Assembly (NCBI GenBank): GCA_003024785.1
Contig: PUQB01000319.1
Coordinates: 148,757 to 212,756, forward strand
Source of the DNA: Selaginella tamariscina
Lineage: Eukaryota > Streptophyta > Lycopodiopsida > Selaginellales > Selaginellaceae
Reading direction: 5' to 3'
Length of the DNA stretch: 64,000 nt
Shown piece by piece: positions 12,506 through 22,164 of the stretch. The stretch's first letter is position 1. Every line of letters begins with the position of its first letter. The notes beneath the pieces are model-generated. The model was not told the DNA's origin, ran no database searches, and saw nothing but the letters and a program-made list of their open reading frames with translations. The position numbers were made by a program, and so were the translations under genes.

Positions 12506-12681
12506 GTAGCTTATGTAGGTATGTGTCGCGAAGATAATGTTGCAATGCTGAAGTTCTTAAACACAATGCTAACATGGATCTGACACTGTAAGAAAGCATT
12601 AGATAACAAAGAATAAAAAGTGTTATGAAGTGTTTTACAACTTATAATGGATCATAAAGGTGTATTTCAATTGTTCCCAGT

Positions 12682-13977
12682 CTAGTATACAATGTGTGTG
12701 GTCCAAAACAACCCATTGATCATGAAGATCTCCTCCACTTTAACACCTTCTAATGTAGTCGACTCATGAACCCGTCCCTCAACTGTCATTTTGAAAATCA
12801 AAGGCTGCTCTTTAGCACCATGCAGTTTCATCCTGGAACATGTATAACATGAATGAAAGGTATTGGCAACTTTGTCTTCAGCTCTAGAAGACCCTTGTAA
12901 CCCTCTCTAAAATGTGTCTCCTCTGTCTTGATTGTGTAATCCAGTCCTAAGTCTTAAAGAAAAGGTCACATCAGTGTGCCAAGATCTAAAGAAAAATACC
13001 TTCGATGGTTTGTAAAAGGTTCAAGTTTTAAGAATAAACTAGTGTACGAGACTTCTTCTCCTTCCTTGAAAAATTCTTCAAAGATGAGTTCATGTACAGC
13101 TGGAAACTCAATCACTCATTAGTTGGTTCACGGACTGCTCTTTACCACATTGCTGACACTAGCTCTGGCACGTTGGACGTTTGAAGCTGACATTGAGGGG
13201 CTGACTAGATGCTGATGAACACCTCTGTGAATGAACAACCTTATTAAAGAAATGTTATCTAGCAAAATGTAGTACACATAAGCCGGACAAGTGTGCACTA
13301 GCAATGGCTCCTCTCCACAATACTTACATTTCATGCCTCAGACTTTGCCTGACTCAATTGTCTTTGCCTTCTCCACACACCCTTGAAGTGGCATTCATTT
13401 GCTTTCTTCTCAAAAGCCAAGTAGGGGCAGGTAGCGTTGATGCATTTGAGATGTCCGACACATGAACTTGATTGACTCGTGCTAGAACATGCCAATGTGT
13501 TGTGCTCGGGTGTGTCCAATGGTAGTAGCCATCCTTGCGATTCATCCCCAAATACTTCTCTGTGCTTTCTTTCTTTGGAGGAAGCTTATAAATGACATTT
13601 CCATTATATACCTTCGGTAGTTCAGAGACTCGTTTAACTTTAGACGAACCAATGAGATCCTTCCCTATTCTACATTTGTCTACTCTTAGAAGACACACCA
13701 ACATGGATTCTTCATGCTCCTTTGTCTGCAACCTGAACAACGGGCCCTTTGCCGAGCACAATGTGTAAAAGACAAACTAGTTTAATGCATTGCCTTCTGG
13801 TAACAACTCCACATCTTCTCCAGAACTCGCAGAAACTGACATTAATTAAACCACATGTATACTAAAACAATAAGGAATGTTAAAAGCAAAGTGAAGATCA
13901 TGTTCAAACACAAAAGCATTTCCATCTTCATTGCTTGGGAAATCTTTGTCAATGCCTTCATAAGTAACTCTGGCCAT
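12682..13977 (-). pseudogene. Decayed zinc-cluster protein (unknown function)
   Basis: Codon-like sequence runs along the minus strand but changes frame several times. From the 5' end: ATG at 13977 opens a frame with 'MARVTYEGIDKDF' to a stop at 13846. Next comes a frame with 'LPKVYNGNVIYKLPPKKEST' (ORF 13354-13761), then 'GHLKCINATCPYLAFEKK' (ORF 13331-13519), then 'MKCKYCGEEPLLVHTCPAY' with a downstream HRGVHQH (ORF 13128-13334). Two 3' stretches follow: 'VHELIFEEFFKEGEE' and 'DLGLDYTIKTEETHF', then 'MTVEGRVHESTTLEGVKVEE' ending at TAG 12684. The CxxC plus HxxxHxH pattern suggests a zinc-binding fold like the WRKY-GCM1/FLYWCH group found in transposon proteins; that is my inference. Introns cannot be excluded as part of the frame changes, but in-frame stops argue for decay. 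Confidence 0.45.
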
Positions 13978-14261
13978 GACAATGTAAGGAGAAAACTCGG
14001 TAGTTTAGGATAGCAAAGCAAAAGATCAAACACACGCTCTTTGGCAAAAAAACATTTATAGTCGTTGATAGTAAACGTAAACGCACTTTTGTAAATATTT
14101 AATTCTATGCAACTCAGCTCACAGTGTTCTTAATGTTGTCCTCTCTAGTATCACCGATGTAATTTAATTATTACCTTTTATGATTTGAAAGATCTTCACC
14201 TTTATCAACAATTCACATATTTTAATATTAACCCTAAATTTTAATGTCAAATTTATTACTG

Positions 14262-14326
14262 TTTTCATTGCGGCTAGGGTTTTTGGTAGATAGGATTTAC
14301 TGTTTCCATTGTGGCTAGGGTTTTTT
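14262..14326. repeat. Short direct repeat
   Basis: The phrase 'tttcattgcggctagggttt' occurs at about 14262 and again, with one change, at about 14305, spaced by roughly 43 bp. Confidence 0.6.
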
Positions 14327-14377
14327 TTTATCTCAGATATGTAATCTGAAATCTCCTCTGAGGGGCCTGAGAGGAGT

Positions 14378-14529
14378 GGCACCATCCATTTTGAGTCGAT
14401 TTGTGTAACACCCAAGTAAGAAATTCGACATTTCTGTGCTGACTAAGATTGTCGGCACCATCCATTTTGAGTCGATTTGTGTAACACCCAAGTAAGAAAT
14501 TCGACATTTTGTGCTGACTAAGATTGTCG
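14378..14529. repeat. Two tandem copies of a 76-bp unit
   Basis: The unit begins 'ggcaccatccattttgagtc', includes 'aacacccaagtaagaaattc', and ends 'tgctgactaagattgtc'. Copies start at 14378 and 14454, and a third start of the unit at 14529 runs straight into the 143-bp repeat array. The two copies are nearly identical, so the amplification is recent compared with surrounding decay. Confidence 0.8.
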
Positions 14530-14574
14530 ACACCATCCTGGCTCAGTTGGCAGCCATAATGACCATATCTTTTT

Positions 14575-15260
14575 GTGCAGAGGCCAAGGTCCAACATCAT
14601 CTCATTTGTGTCGTTTAAGAGGGTCAGCACTATTTTACCTCAATCAACAGCCACAAGGTCATTAAATTTCATTTTCTTTAATTCGAGGCTCAAGTCTCCA
14701 TATCACTGTGTTTTTTGTAGTGCCAGAGTTAAAGGGTCTTCTTCTTGTCTGTGTCATCTGAGAGGGTCAGCACTATCTAGCCTCAGTCAGTAGCCACAAG
14801 GTCAATTAAATTTCTTTTTCTTTAATTTGCGGCTCAAGTCTCCATATCATAGTGTGTTTTTGTGTAATGCCAAAGTTAAGGGTCTTCTGTTTGTGCCGTC
14901 TGAGAGGGTCAACACCATCTAGCCTTAGTCGGTAGCCATAAGGTCAGTTAATTTTTTTTTCTTTAATTTACGGGCTCAAGTCTCCATATCACAATGTGTT
15001 TTTGTGTAGTGCCAAAGTTAAAAGGTCTTCTTGTTTATGCCGTCTGAGAGGGTCGGCACCATCCTGCCTCAGTCGACATCCACAAGGTTAGTTAAATTTT
15101 GTTTTCTTTAATTCGAGGCTTAAGTTTCCATATCACTGTGTGTTTTTGTGTAGTGCTAGAGTGAAAGGTCTTCTTTTCTATGCCGACTAAGAGGGTCAGC
15201 ACCATCTAGCCTCAGTTGGCAGCCACAAGGTTAGTCGACTTTTGTTTTTCCTTTTCTCTC
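14575..15260. repeat. Tandem array of a ~143-bp unit, about 4.5-5 copies
   Basis: The core 'gagagggtcagcaccatc' recurs with its GGGTC at about 14621, 14764, 14906, 15050 and 15193, a period of 142-144 bp. Each unit continues with 'agcctcagtcggtagccaca', 'ctttaattcgaggctcaagt', 'ctccatatcac' and 'tgtgtagtgcca'. Each core is an imperfect palindrome (CTGAG..GGTC..GCACCATC..CCTCAG). The array ends immediately before the ATG of the next coding region (15303), so it could serve as its promoter or as a sub-terminal repeat of a mobile element. The element TGCCGACTGAGGC reappears at about 18740, beyond the coding region. Confidence 0.8.
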
Positions 15261-15302
15261 CAAATCAATTGACTTATGTGTTTGTTTTCCAGAGTCTACA
15301 AA

Positions 15303-18300
15303 ATGGTGAGAGCTTCCAAATGTCTACAAGAGCTTGTGCCTGATGAAGAGCCACATGAAGAGAAAAAGATATTGAAGCACAAGAAAGGAAAGAGAGGAGA
15401 ACCATTTAATGTAGCAAAGGAGGATACTTCAATGACTCAACCTCAAGTAGAACCAGCTAAGCAGGAGCAGCCTCCATCAACCATCACAGCTTTCTTGGAG
15501 AGCTCGTCAAGCAACCTCCTTTTTCATCCGTTGAGGTTGCAGTCATGAACAGTTGAAGTTCTTTCTTCTTTTAGCAAGGACGACTTGGAGGAGGCATTCA
15601 ACAAAAAGAGAGGCCGTGGGAAAGCTAATCCAAAAGGCAAGAAGGCAAAGAGTGATAAGAAGCCGAAGGAGATATATAGCATACTAGTTAACCTACATTT
15701 GGAGAGCTCAGTGAACTTGCTCAAATTACTATCAAGGGACTTGGTGATCCTTCTGATGTGCCAATCTGTAGAATGCATTAAAACAAGGTGGTTTAACAAG
15801 TGAACCCAGGGGACTTGGATAGACTGGTGTCATCGCTGAAGAAGGCTGGTTATCTATGCAACACAACCTTGTTCATTCTGTCCATCGAAGATCCACTCAC
15901 TGTTGAGGAGCTATCAAAGTTGTTGAAGGACACAGTTCAATACGAGTAGCACCAGTCTTTCGAGCAAGCTCTTACTCAGCCAAAGTACAAATAGTGGGCT
16001 TTGAGGCTGTCAAACCGGAAGTTCAGTTGCTAAGACGGGAACCATAGGCTATAGGCTTTGCAAAAGCTCTATCAGGAGGATGCAGAGGACAACTAGCAAT
16101 GGGCTATTTGCGTTCAATTAAGTTTCATCTCCACAGAGAACCTCGACAATCTTCAACTGGTTTTGATGTTTCAATCGATAAACATGTGATTAAAATTCTA
16201 GACTTACAATTTCAATAAACAGCTCTTTAGCAACATCTGTGAAAACAACACTACCACATATTTTACTTGCTGTAGAGACAGTCTGCACTAGTACTGAAGG
16301 AACTCAGAAAATCCTCGGGTCGCTCATGGAGGTTGATTGTCTTAAGGTGTGGAAGTGGAAGGAGAGTGCAACAGGAAAGGCGGCTTGGCATCCTCTTTCG
16401 AACTTGATCTACACAAAGATTCTTTTTAAGGTAATCTTCGGTTTGATTGATAGGAAAGAAGTTTTTAACTGATTCTATATACAGAACGAGATCAACGATG
16501 ATTTTGAGAGCAGTCACCAGTGCTAAAGGCAATCCACATCTAGAATTGAACCTGAAGCACTAGTGTAGAAGCATGACAAGTGTATGCACAAGTTCCTCTC
16601 TATCATAGACCCAGAGTTGGGGGAGGAGTCGTTCCAGAAGGTGATGAACATCTCTCAAAGCAGTGTTGTTGGATGGGCATTGAGAAGCTGTACGAGATGT
16701 CAAAGGCGAAGATTTCAAACATGCTATGACTCCGATACTTGAACAAGCTCACTCATCTCAAATCCAAGGTAGAACAATAAACACTTGAGCTACCAGGCAT
16801 GCAGGACAAAGAGTGGATCAAGTGGTTCACCTTGGACTTGTATTGGAAGGCTGTGCACGAGGAAGCCATTCAGATCCTAAAGGGATTGTGAGAGGATGGT
16901 GAAGAAGTTGGAACGGATGTCAACTTCATGAGTTTGACGAGATGTGAACTCGGAGCAAGTGCCTGGTCTTTCAGCCCTTCCATGATTGCGTATGATTCAT
17001 TTATTCAATATAGCCAAATGAGTTTCTGGAACATGAGGAGTCTGCGTGTCGAATGATATGGAGGTAAGCTTTCATTCAAGCATTGCTACTGACTAACTTT
17101 GTGTTACATGTTCATACTAACGAAGAAAATGGCTCCGTCTCAGACGATGAAGCTGTGGACAGATCATACAAGCAAGCCTCACATGTGGTCGAAGAGTAGA
17201 GGAGCTCTAACACCATACGAACACGAGCATGTTCCATTTTGGCTCGATTGTCCTTCACAGCAGCCACCAACTTGGGAGAGCTCATTGTTTGACGTGCATG
17301 CCAATGATCTTCCAATGATTGTTTGGGAGCTGGACGAAGTAGAGGCTATCAAGAAGAGCAAGATGAAAGAAGATGGTGCGGAAGACATCTACACTGGCAA
17401 AGGCATCAGGAGGGACCAAGTTCTTCTACGGCACCTCCACCGACATCAACTTTACACTTAATGAGGTCTAGCCACTTGTAGCTGGCTTGGACATCAAGGA
17501 CAACTTGATGACCTTCATCCCAACACTAGCTGCATCCCGTGATATGGAGGAAATGAGTAAGTCTTTCTTTGAGTTGGGTGCTTCCTAGACATAGGTGTAC
17601 ACCAAGCTCTAACAATAGGTTGACAAACTACACACGGCTGAGTCACAAACGCTTTTCCAGGAAGTGGAAGGTGAATACGACTTCAACCTCGTCATCCTCG
17701 ACTTGTCGAGCATCAACAAGGACATTGTGCAACTAGATCCAATGAAGTTTGAGGAGGCCTTGCAGTTCAGTGGAATGCACTTGGCAGCGAGTGGTTTCAT
17801 GGTCGTCTTTGCGACTTCTCCTTCAGTTTCGGCGGTAATTCAAGCAGCTGCAGTAATCAACTTGGAGGTTGCAAGGACTTACAGCGTCTACCGTGCACGA
17901 GGGGATACCATGACAAAATTAAGGTAGGTTCGCTTTTCATTTTCAAGTTTAACTTGATCTTTTGTTGGTAAGTTAACTTGTTAGTTCTCTTGGTGCTGCA
18001 AAGCTCTGAGAAGAAATCGAAGAAGCCAAACCCTCTAGGATTGACGAACACGATCCTTGTCGATACTGCCGACCGTTTTCAGGAAGCTTGGTTAAGGAAG
18101 TACTTTGCTTTGTCTATTCTAATGGAAGTTGTATAGGATGATGTTCAACCAAAGAGTGTTCAACTCATGCAGCTTTTGATCGAGCGTTAAGTAGACCAGC
18201 GACCTTGTCTGGGATATTGGTTCTAGAACCAGATCATCGCTATTAGCTGTTGTTGAGCTCGAAAGAAATATTGTAGGAACTTAGAAGAGTTTCAAACTCT

Positions 18301-18440
18301 CTAGGTTAGCAACAAACAAGCTTGCAAAGAACATTCGACCTGAGAAATACCAACTCAGACACCTCCATGTCCAAGCCTAGCCGGTGGTTCAAGAACTGCA
18401 GCTTTGCTTAAGATGAAGAAGAAACTTTAGCTAGCTGAAA
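15303..18440 (+). pseudogene. Decayed ParB-like / DNA-methyltransferase-like gene
   Basis: Codon-like sequence runs on the plus strand with many frame changes and stops. The N-terminus starts at ATG 15303 and is very lysine-rich ('KKILKHKKGKRG', then 'NKKRGRGKANPKGKKAKSDK' near 15600). A middle section reads 'NPGDLDRLVSSLKKAGYL' and 'IEDPLTVEELSKLLKD' (15800-15945). It then gives DGNHRL with an ALQKL continuation at 16034-16065; a D-G-x-H-R motif of this kind is typical of ParB-like folds. Further blocks include 'WHPLSNLIYTKI' (16390-16430) and 'WSKSRGALTPYEHEHVPFWL' (17189-17250). The C-terminal block 'EYDFNLVILDLSS' (17673-17711), followed by 'GMHLAASGFMVVFATSPSV' (17776-17832), has the layout of an amino-methyltransferase Rossmann domain with the DPPY-like motif degraded to DLSS. 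In prokaryotes ParB-like and DNA adenine/cytosine-N4 methylase domains are often fused; transfer of that combination into a plant element is my inference. It could instead be a host-specific repeat family. Confidence 0.4.
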
Positions 18441-18780
18441 TGAGTAATAAAATTAAATTGTTTTACTAAAAAATTAAACTGTTTTACATGTGGAAACAAC
18501 ACTGTTTAAACTGTTTTACGTGGCCGCTGACATGTGTGATGACGTGGCTGCTTGTGCAGGTGATGACATGGCAACTGATGTGGTACATGACGTGGAAATG
18601 ATGGGGAGGATGAGTTTTGACCAAGTTCTTGAGGTAGTTAGGCAGACTTAGGAGTAGGCTAGTGAAAACTTGGAATTATTTGTTATATTTTGCACCATAA
18701 ATAAACTTCCTATGAACTGTTTTACTAGAGAAAAAAATTTGCCGACTGAGGCCAAAACTGCCGACCCGAAGGAATATTAT
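18441..18780. other. Noncoding tail with small repeats
   Basis: 'aaactgtttta' and variants occur about four times between 18460 and 18730, and 'gacgtgg' occurs at least twice (18540-18595). Near 18741 is TGCCGACTGAGGC, echoing the core of the 143-bp array. No coding sequence is seen. Confidence 0.5.
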
Positions 18781-18800
18781 AGAATATTCTAGAATATTCG
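18781..18800. promoter_or_regulatory. Perfect heat-shock-element-like motif
   Basis: Four alternating pentamers, aGAAtaTTCtaGAAtaTTCg, fit the nGAAn/nTTCn heat shock element consensus exactly, and another GAA lies just upstream (18768-18770). It sits between the ParB/methyltransferase-like relic and the COG2 pseudogene. Whether any gene uses it is unknown; AT-rich palindromes can arise by chance. Confidence 0.4.
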
Positions 18801-18913
18801 AGCCCAGGCCTCCTGGAGAATGGCGGCACTCAATGATATGACGAACACTACTAATAAAAATGAAATTAATCTTATCGACAATAGTTTAATAGTATGAATA
18901 TTAACTCCACTAC

Positions 18914-19603
18914 CTTCAACAAATGATAAACACTTTAAGCTCGATTTGTAGTTTTCTGAGAACTCTGCAGGTTTACCAGCTTCTGGTTTACCTCGTTGAA
19001 TAGCAGTATGAACTATAGAGTTTCCCAAAAATCGAACACATGTAGGCCAGAATTCTCTGATTAATTAATGAAAGCATGCAGTTAGCTCGTGTGGCACTCA
19101 CGGAGGCTATATACACACATGAGTAAAACTTACCAGATGTGGTTATGTCTAGGAGAAACTAGCAGTCAGCTTGTATACGTTGTTCAATTTCTATGAAATT
19201 CTCCTCCAACTTATCTGCAGTTATAATGAAGTTGTAAGTTGTAAACTCTTTGCCTCTCTCTATCTGCACGTGCCTACCGCCAACTAAGTCTCTTGTCGAG
19301 CTTGCGGAAATAATCTTTGAAACAAAAGGAGCCACTATAGTCCGGCGTGCATTTGAAAAACCGCAAGTATTAGACATGTGCATTTACACCATGTTATATA
19401 ATTTTATGTATTACCAAATGTTCTTTTATGAGATATTACATGCATAATGTATCTACACATCTATATATGTATGTGTGTGTATATAGCTAGTACCTGCGGC
19501 ATCGTCAATAGCTGCATATGCACGGAGACAGTAGTGTATAATTCTTCCATCTCTTTTCTGCAACCCTTGTTTAAAGCATTTTCCAAGCAAGTGATGCATC
19601 TGA
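18914..19603 (-). pseudogene. COG2: COG2 (conserved oligomeric Golgi complex subunit 2) pseudogene fragment
   Basis: COG2 is a subunit of the Golgi tethering complex for retrograde vesicle traffic. Four minus-strand exons can be read in order. 19494-19603 encodes 'GKCFKQGLQKRDGR' and 'HYCLRAYAAIDDAA'. 19278-19361 encodes 'RRTIVAPFVSKIISASSTRD'. 19134-19214 encodes 'DKLEENFIEIEQRIQADC', then TAG, then 'FLLDITTS'. 18914-19056 encodes 'NSGLHVFDF' and 'YKSSLKCLSFVEG'. These match the middle of plant COG2 as I know it (CLRAYAAID..., NYKSSL..LEG). Three lesions are visible. The acceptor of the second exon reads CG instead of AG, a TAG replaces an expected lysine after ADC, and one T appears to be lost after VFDF, shifting the frame. 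No other COG2 exons were found nearby, so this is a non-functional fragment. Confidence 0.8.
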
Positions 19604-19689
19604 CTATATGTATACATCCATATATATATCGAAAACAAGCTATCTGTTTTGAAGAAGAATAAGCAATGTGTCGAGGTTTATTAAAAGGT

Positions 19690-19728
19690 ACTCTCTCTCT
19701 CTCTCTCCACACACACACACACACACAG
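19690..19728. repeat. (CT)n(CA)n microsatellite
   Basis: A CT run of about 8 units passes directly into a CA run of about 9 units. A shorter CT/CA tract of the same type is found near 7941-7967. Confidence 0.9.
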
Positions 19729-19768
19729 GTTTGATGACCTGATATATATTAATTAGATACATATACAG

Positions 19769-19816
19769 GAGGCTGCTGCGAGTGTTTTCGAAGAAGCAGT
19801 GGCAATTCGGGATTAA
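19769..19816 (+). CDS. Isolated exon-like block
   Basis: After an acceptor-like 'atatacag' the sequence reads EAAASVFEEAVAIRD and stops at TAA. Codon use and the amphipathic pattern look protein-like, but no partner exon or start was found. Low confidence; it may be a relic of a longer gene. Confidence 0.2.
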   Translation, partial: EAAASVFEEAVAIRD

Positions 19817-20092
19817 GCAGTACCTTGAAATAAATTAACATCTTCAAAATATTTTGGAGCGCTTTTTCACAATCCTGTATGAATGTTCCTAGTGTTTGCA
19901 TCATTTAAATATTCATTCGATCTTTTTTGTACTGTTTTATTCTACACACGCACGCACATACACTAGGCTAAATATATAAATAATGTTAGAGTTCCATACT
20001 ATACGGACAAACGCAACCACATAAGCATGCGTAGGACGCGTGTGTGTATAAAACACACATCCAACTAACACTTGGAATACCTTAACGTGCTT

Positions 20093-20230
20093 TTGACTTG
20101 GATAATAAATTGTTGACTAGTTTGGCACACCAAACGTGATGTTGACTAGTTAAAACAACTTTACATAAAAAAAAAATTAAATTATATGACGTGTCGTAAT
20201 GGAACACGCCGACGTCGCCGAGTATAAAAT
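20093..20230 (+). promoter_or_regulatory. GH16 gene promoter: W-box-like cluster and TATA box
   Basis: Three TTGACT cores, which fit the W-box (TTGAC plus C or T) bound by WRKY factors, lie at 20093-20098, 20113-20118 and 20142-20147. Two of them sit in a repeated 'gttgactagtt'. ACGT-containing motifs (gacgtgtcg, cgacgtcg) follow, then TATAAAAT at 20223-20230. The transcription start would be near 20255. The cluster suggests stress or pathogen responsiveness; that is inference. Confidence 0.5.
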
Positions 20231-20351
20231 GTGTGCATTTAGAAGCATTTCCAAGCTTAGGCATTAGCTTACTCTCTCTTCTCAAAGGTCAGTGCACATT
20301 TACACACACACAAGCGTGCGTGCGTGCGTGCTGCTACAACGTTGTTACAGG

Positions 20352-21019
20352 ATGTCTATAGTCAACTTCAGTGGATACACATGGACAGTGCGATCTCAGG
20401 GGCTTTCTGACCCCGGGCCAAACAACTGGAGCAGCAACAATGTATGGGTCGATACAAGCGGTAGGCTGCACCTGAAGCTTTCTAAGAGCGGCAACACGTG
20501 GTACTGTGCAGAGCTCATCTCCAATCAGAGCTTTGGGAACGGTAAATACATATGGAACGTAGAAGGCCCTGTTGACAAGCTGGACAAGAATGTGGTCCTC
20601 GGTCTGTTCAACTACAAGGAAGGGGACAACAAACACCACGAAGTGGATATCGAGTTTGCCAGATGGGGAAACGCAGCCTGGAACAACTACAATTACACTG
20701 TTTACCCTGCTTCTGGCACAGGCAGCGTTAGCAGCACGTACGAACTCACGCTCAGTGGGACGTATACAACGCACACCTTCACACGCAGCAGCACCAGTGT
20801 TTCTTTCAAGGGATACCATGGTTTACTACCACCGACTCCAATTCCTTCTTCCCGTGGACGACGCCCAGTGGGTATAACGTGAGTAAGCTCTCCTTGCCTG
20901 TTCACATGAACCTGTGGCTCAACAAAGGTGTTGCTCCTTCTAATGGAGCTGAGGTTGAGATAATCATACACTCGTTTAAGTACACGCCGGCTAACCCAGT
21001 GCAACCATTAATAAAATAA
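20352..21019 (+). CDS. GH16 family beta-glucanase-like protein, one frameshift
   Basis: The translation gives a compact GH16 jelly-roll protein of about 222 residues. The catalytic motif HHEVDIEFARWG holds the E-x-D-x-E signature (nucleophile, helper Asp, acid/base) used by lichenases and xyloglucan-active enzymes. Start choice: a 5'-UTR intron runs from gtcagt (20288) to 'gttgttacag' (20350), placing the first spliced ATG at 20352; an ATG at 20292 lies inside that intron. There is no signal peptide or membrane segment, unlike plant XTH enzymes. After residue 156 (CAT at 20817-20819) one base appears to be missing. The frame beginning TTT ACT at 20822 continues with 'FTTTDSNSFFPWTTPSGYNV' and 'LPVHMNLWLNKGVAPSNGAE', ending at TAA 21017-21019 with a poly(A)-signal-like AATAAA overlapping. 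The sequence looks closer to bacterial GH16 proteins than to XTHs, so horizontal transfer is possible. The missing base may be an assembly error or a true inactivating mutation. Confidence 0.75.
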
Positions 21020-21121
21020 AGCCTTTGATGGTTCTATAGTTTATTTTAATACAAGAAAAAGAACTCTATAATTCATTCTTCTTCTTTTAGAAAAAGGTGC
21101 TTTTAACATTTAAATATTTTA

Positions 21122-21250
21122 ATTCAGGGAAAAAATTTGCAACTTATGATTCAAGCACAGCGGAGGTCATTGCACCAATTTTTGGTACTATAGATAGATT
21201 TTCTGCTCAATTGCGATGGCCTATCTGCATTATGAAGCAACAACAAATGG
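21122..21250 (+). pseudogene. Possible aldehyde dehydrogenase fragment
   Basis: After 'tttaattcag' the frame reads 'GKKFATYDSSTAEVIAPI', which resembles the N-terminal 'GK.F.T.dP.TGEVIA' stretch of aldehyde dehydrogenases. The expected helix that follows is not recognisable and no other part of the enzyme was found. Weak call; chance similarity is possible. Confidence 0.2.
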
Positions 21251-21362
21251 CATCGATGTCAATTAGGACGGACACACACACATATATTTGTATAGTTATA
21301 TACACACACACACCTGGAGCGTGTGAACTCTTCTTATCCTCTAAAACACCGTCTCTTACATA

Positions 21363-21539
21363 TCACTGAAAATCGGGGTAGATATATTGTGTTCCATCGA
21401 AAGCCACGCTAGGATCGTAGAAGACGAGTAGCGTGTAGATCATCCACAGAGAGCAGTCTAGCTCGATGAAGAACCCTAAGATTAGGAAGATAATCCAGGG
21501 GATTACAGAGTTCTTCATTAAGATTATCACCATTGCCAT
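21363..21539 (-). CDS. Small putative membrane protein (58 aa)
   Basis: ATG at 21539 to TGA at 21363. The protein begins MAMVIILMKNSVIPW and carries two hydrophobic stretches around residues 10-25 and 28-42, with an acidic/aromatic C-terminus. Its spacing of Pro, Gly, Cys and hydrophobic blocks vaguely recalls PMP3/RCI2 proteolipids, but I cannot confirm this. No promoter or splice evidence was found, so it may be a chance open frame. Confidence 0.25.
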   Translation of the reverse strand: MAMVIILMKNSVIPWIIFLILGFFIELDCSLWMIYTLLVFYDPSVAFDGTQYIYPDFQ

Positions 21540-22160
21540 AGCTCGGACTGCATCCGATGAAGAAAACCAATTATTCTATGTTATACTAATGTATATTAAG
21601 ATATTTACTAATCAAATTATATTTCAGTCTTAAATATTATGTAGAATCTTATAAATGTAAAAACATTAAAATATGTTAGTAAGTTTGTTGGAAACTACGT
21701 CTGATTTATAAATTTATATCTTAGTCAAAATAATTATAAGATTATTAAGTGAGTACGAGTCAGCCAGTATCTTCATGGTTAAATTTAATCAAGTTTAAGA
21801 TTTAAGATTAGTTCACTTTTAAAATAAAATTTATTCACATACAGGGCATTCTGACGTAGATAGTTCTACGTTTGATTGGATGTCTAACGACTCTATGCTA
21901 CGATAAGTACGGGGATGTCCAGGTGTTGGGGACAACTGCACACTGTTTGTGAACCTTTTGATTTAAAACATTAAAATTTCTTATTAATCTGAATACATTC
22001 GAAAATAACAAAAAATAAGATTAATGAAATCCTACAAAGATGAAATTTAATTATAAATTTTTTTAAATTTAAAAATAAATAAATTATATACCTCATGTAA
22101 AGATGTGTTGATAATTAGCATCCATTTTAAAGATATTGATGCAAGCTTGAAAATTAAAAT
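21540..22160. other. AT-rich intergenic sequence
   Basis: Nothing recognisable apart from short T-rich runs. Confidence 0.6.
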
Positions 22161-22164
22161 TCAA

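Noticed and set aside
1-12650. Organellar (chloroplast or mitochondrial) insertion explaining the AT-rich region
   Set aside because: No organellar gene, tRNA or rRNA sequence is recognisable; microsatellites and spliceosomal signals fit nuclear DNA better.
14378-15260. Possible CRISPR-like array
   Set aside because: Units are adjacent tandem copies without unique spacers of constant length.
20292-20351. Upstream ATG at 20292 as GH16 start
   Set aside because: It falls inside a CA/TG-repeat stretch bounded by good donor and acceptor sites, i.e. in the 5'-UTR intron, and the added residues look like microsatellite translation.
20334-20819. 161-codon minus-strand open frame opposite the GH16 gene
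   Set aside because: It is the antisense shadow of a GC-rich real coding frame; the plus frame carries the catalytic motif and splice/promoter context.
21363-21539. Assignment of the 58-aa minus-strand protein to the PMP3/RCI2 family
   Set aside because: Spacing of a few residues is similar but the conserved PPLGV core is absent.
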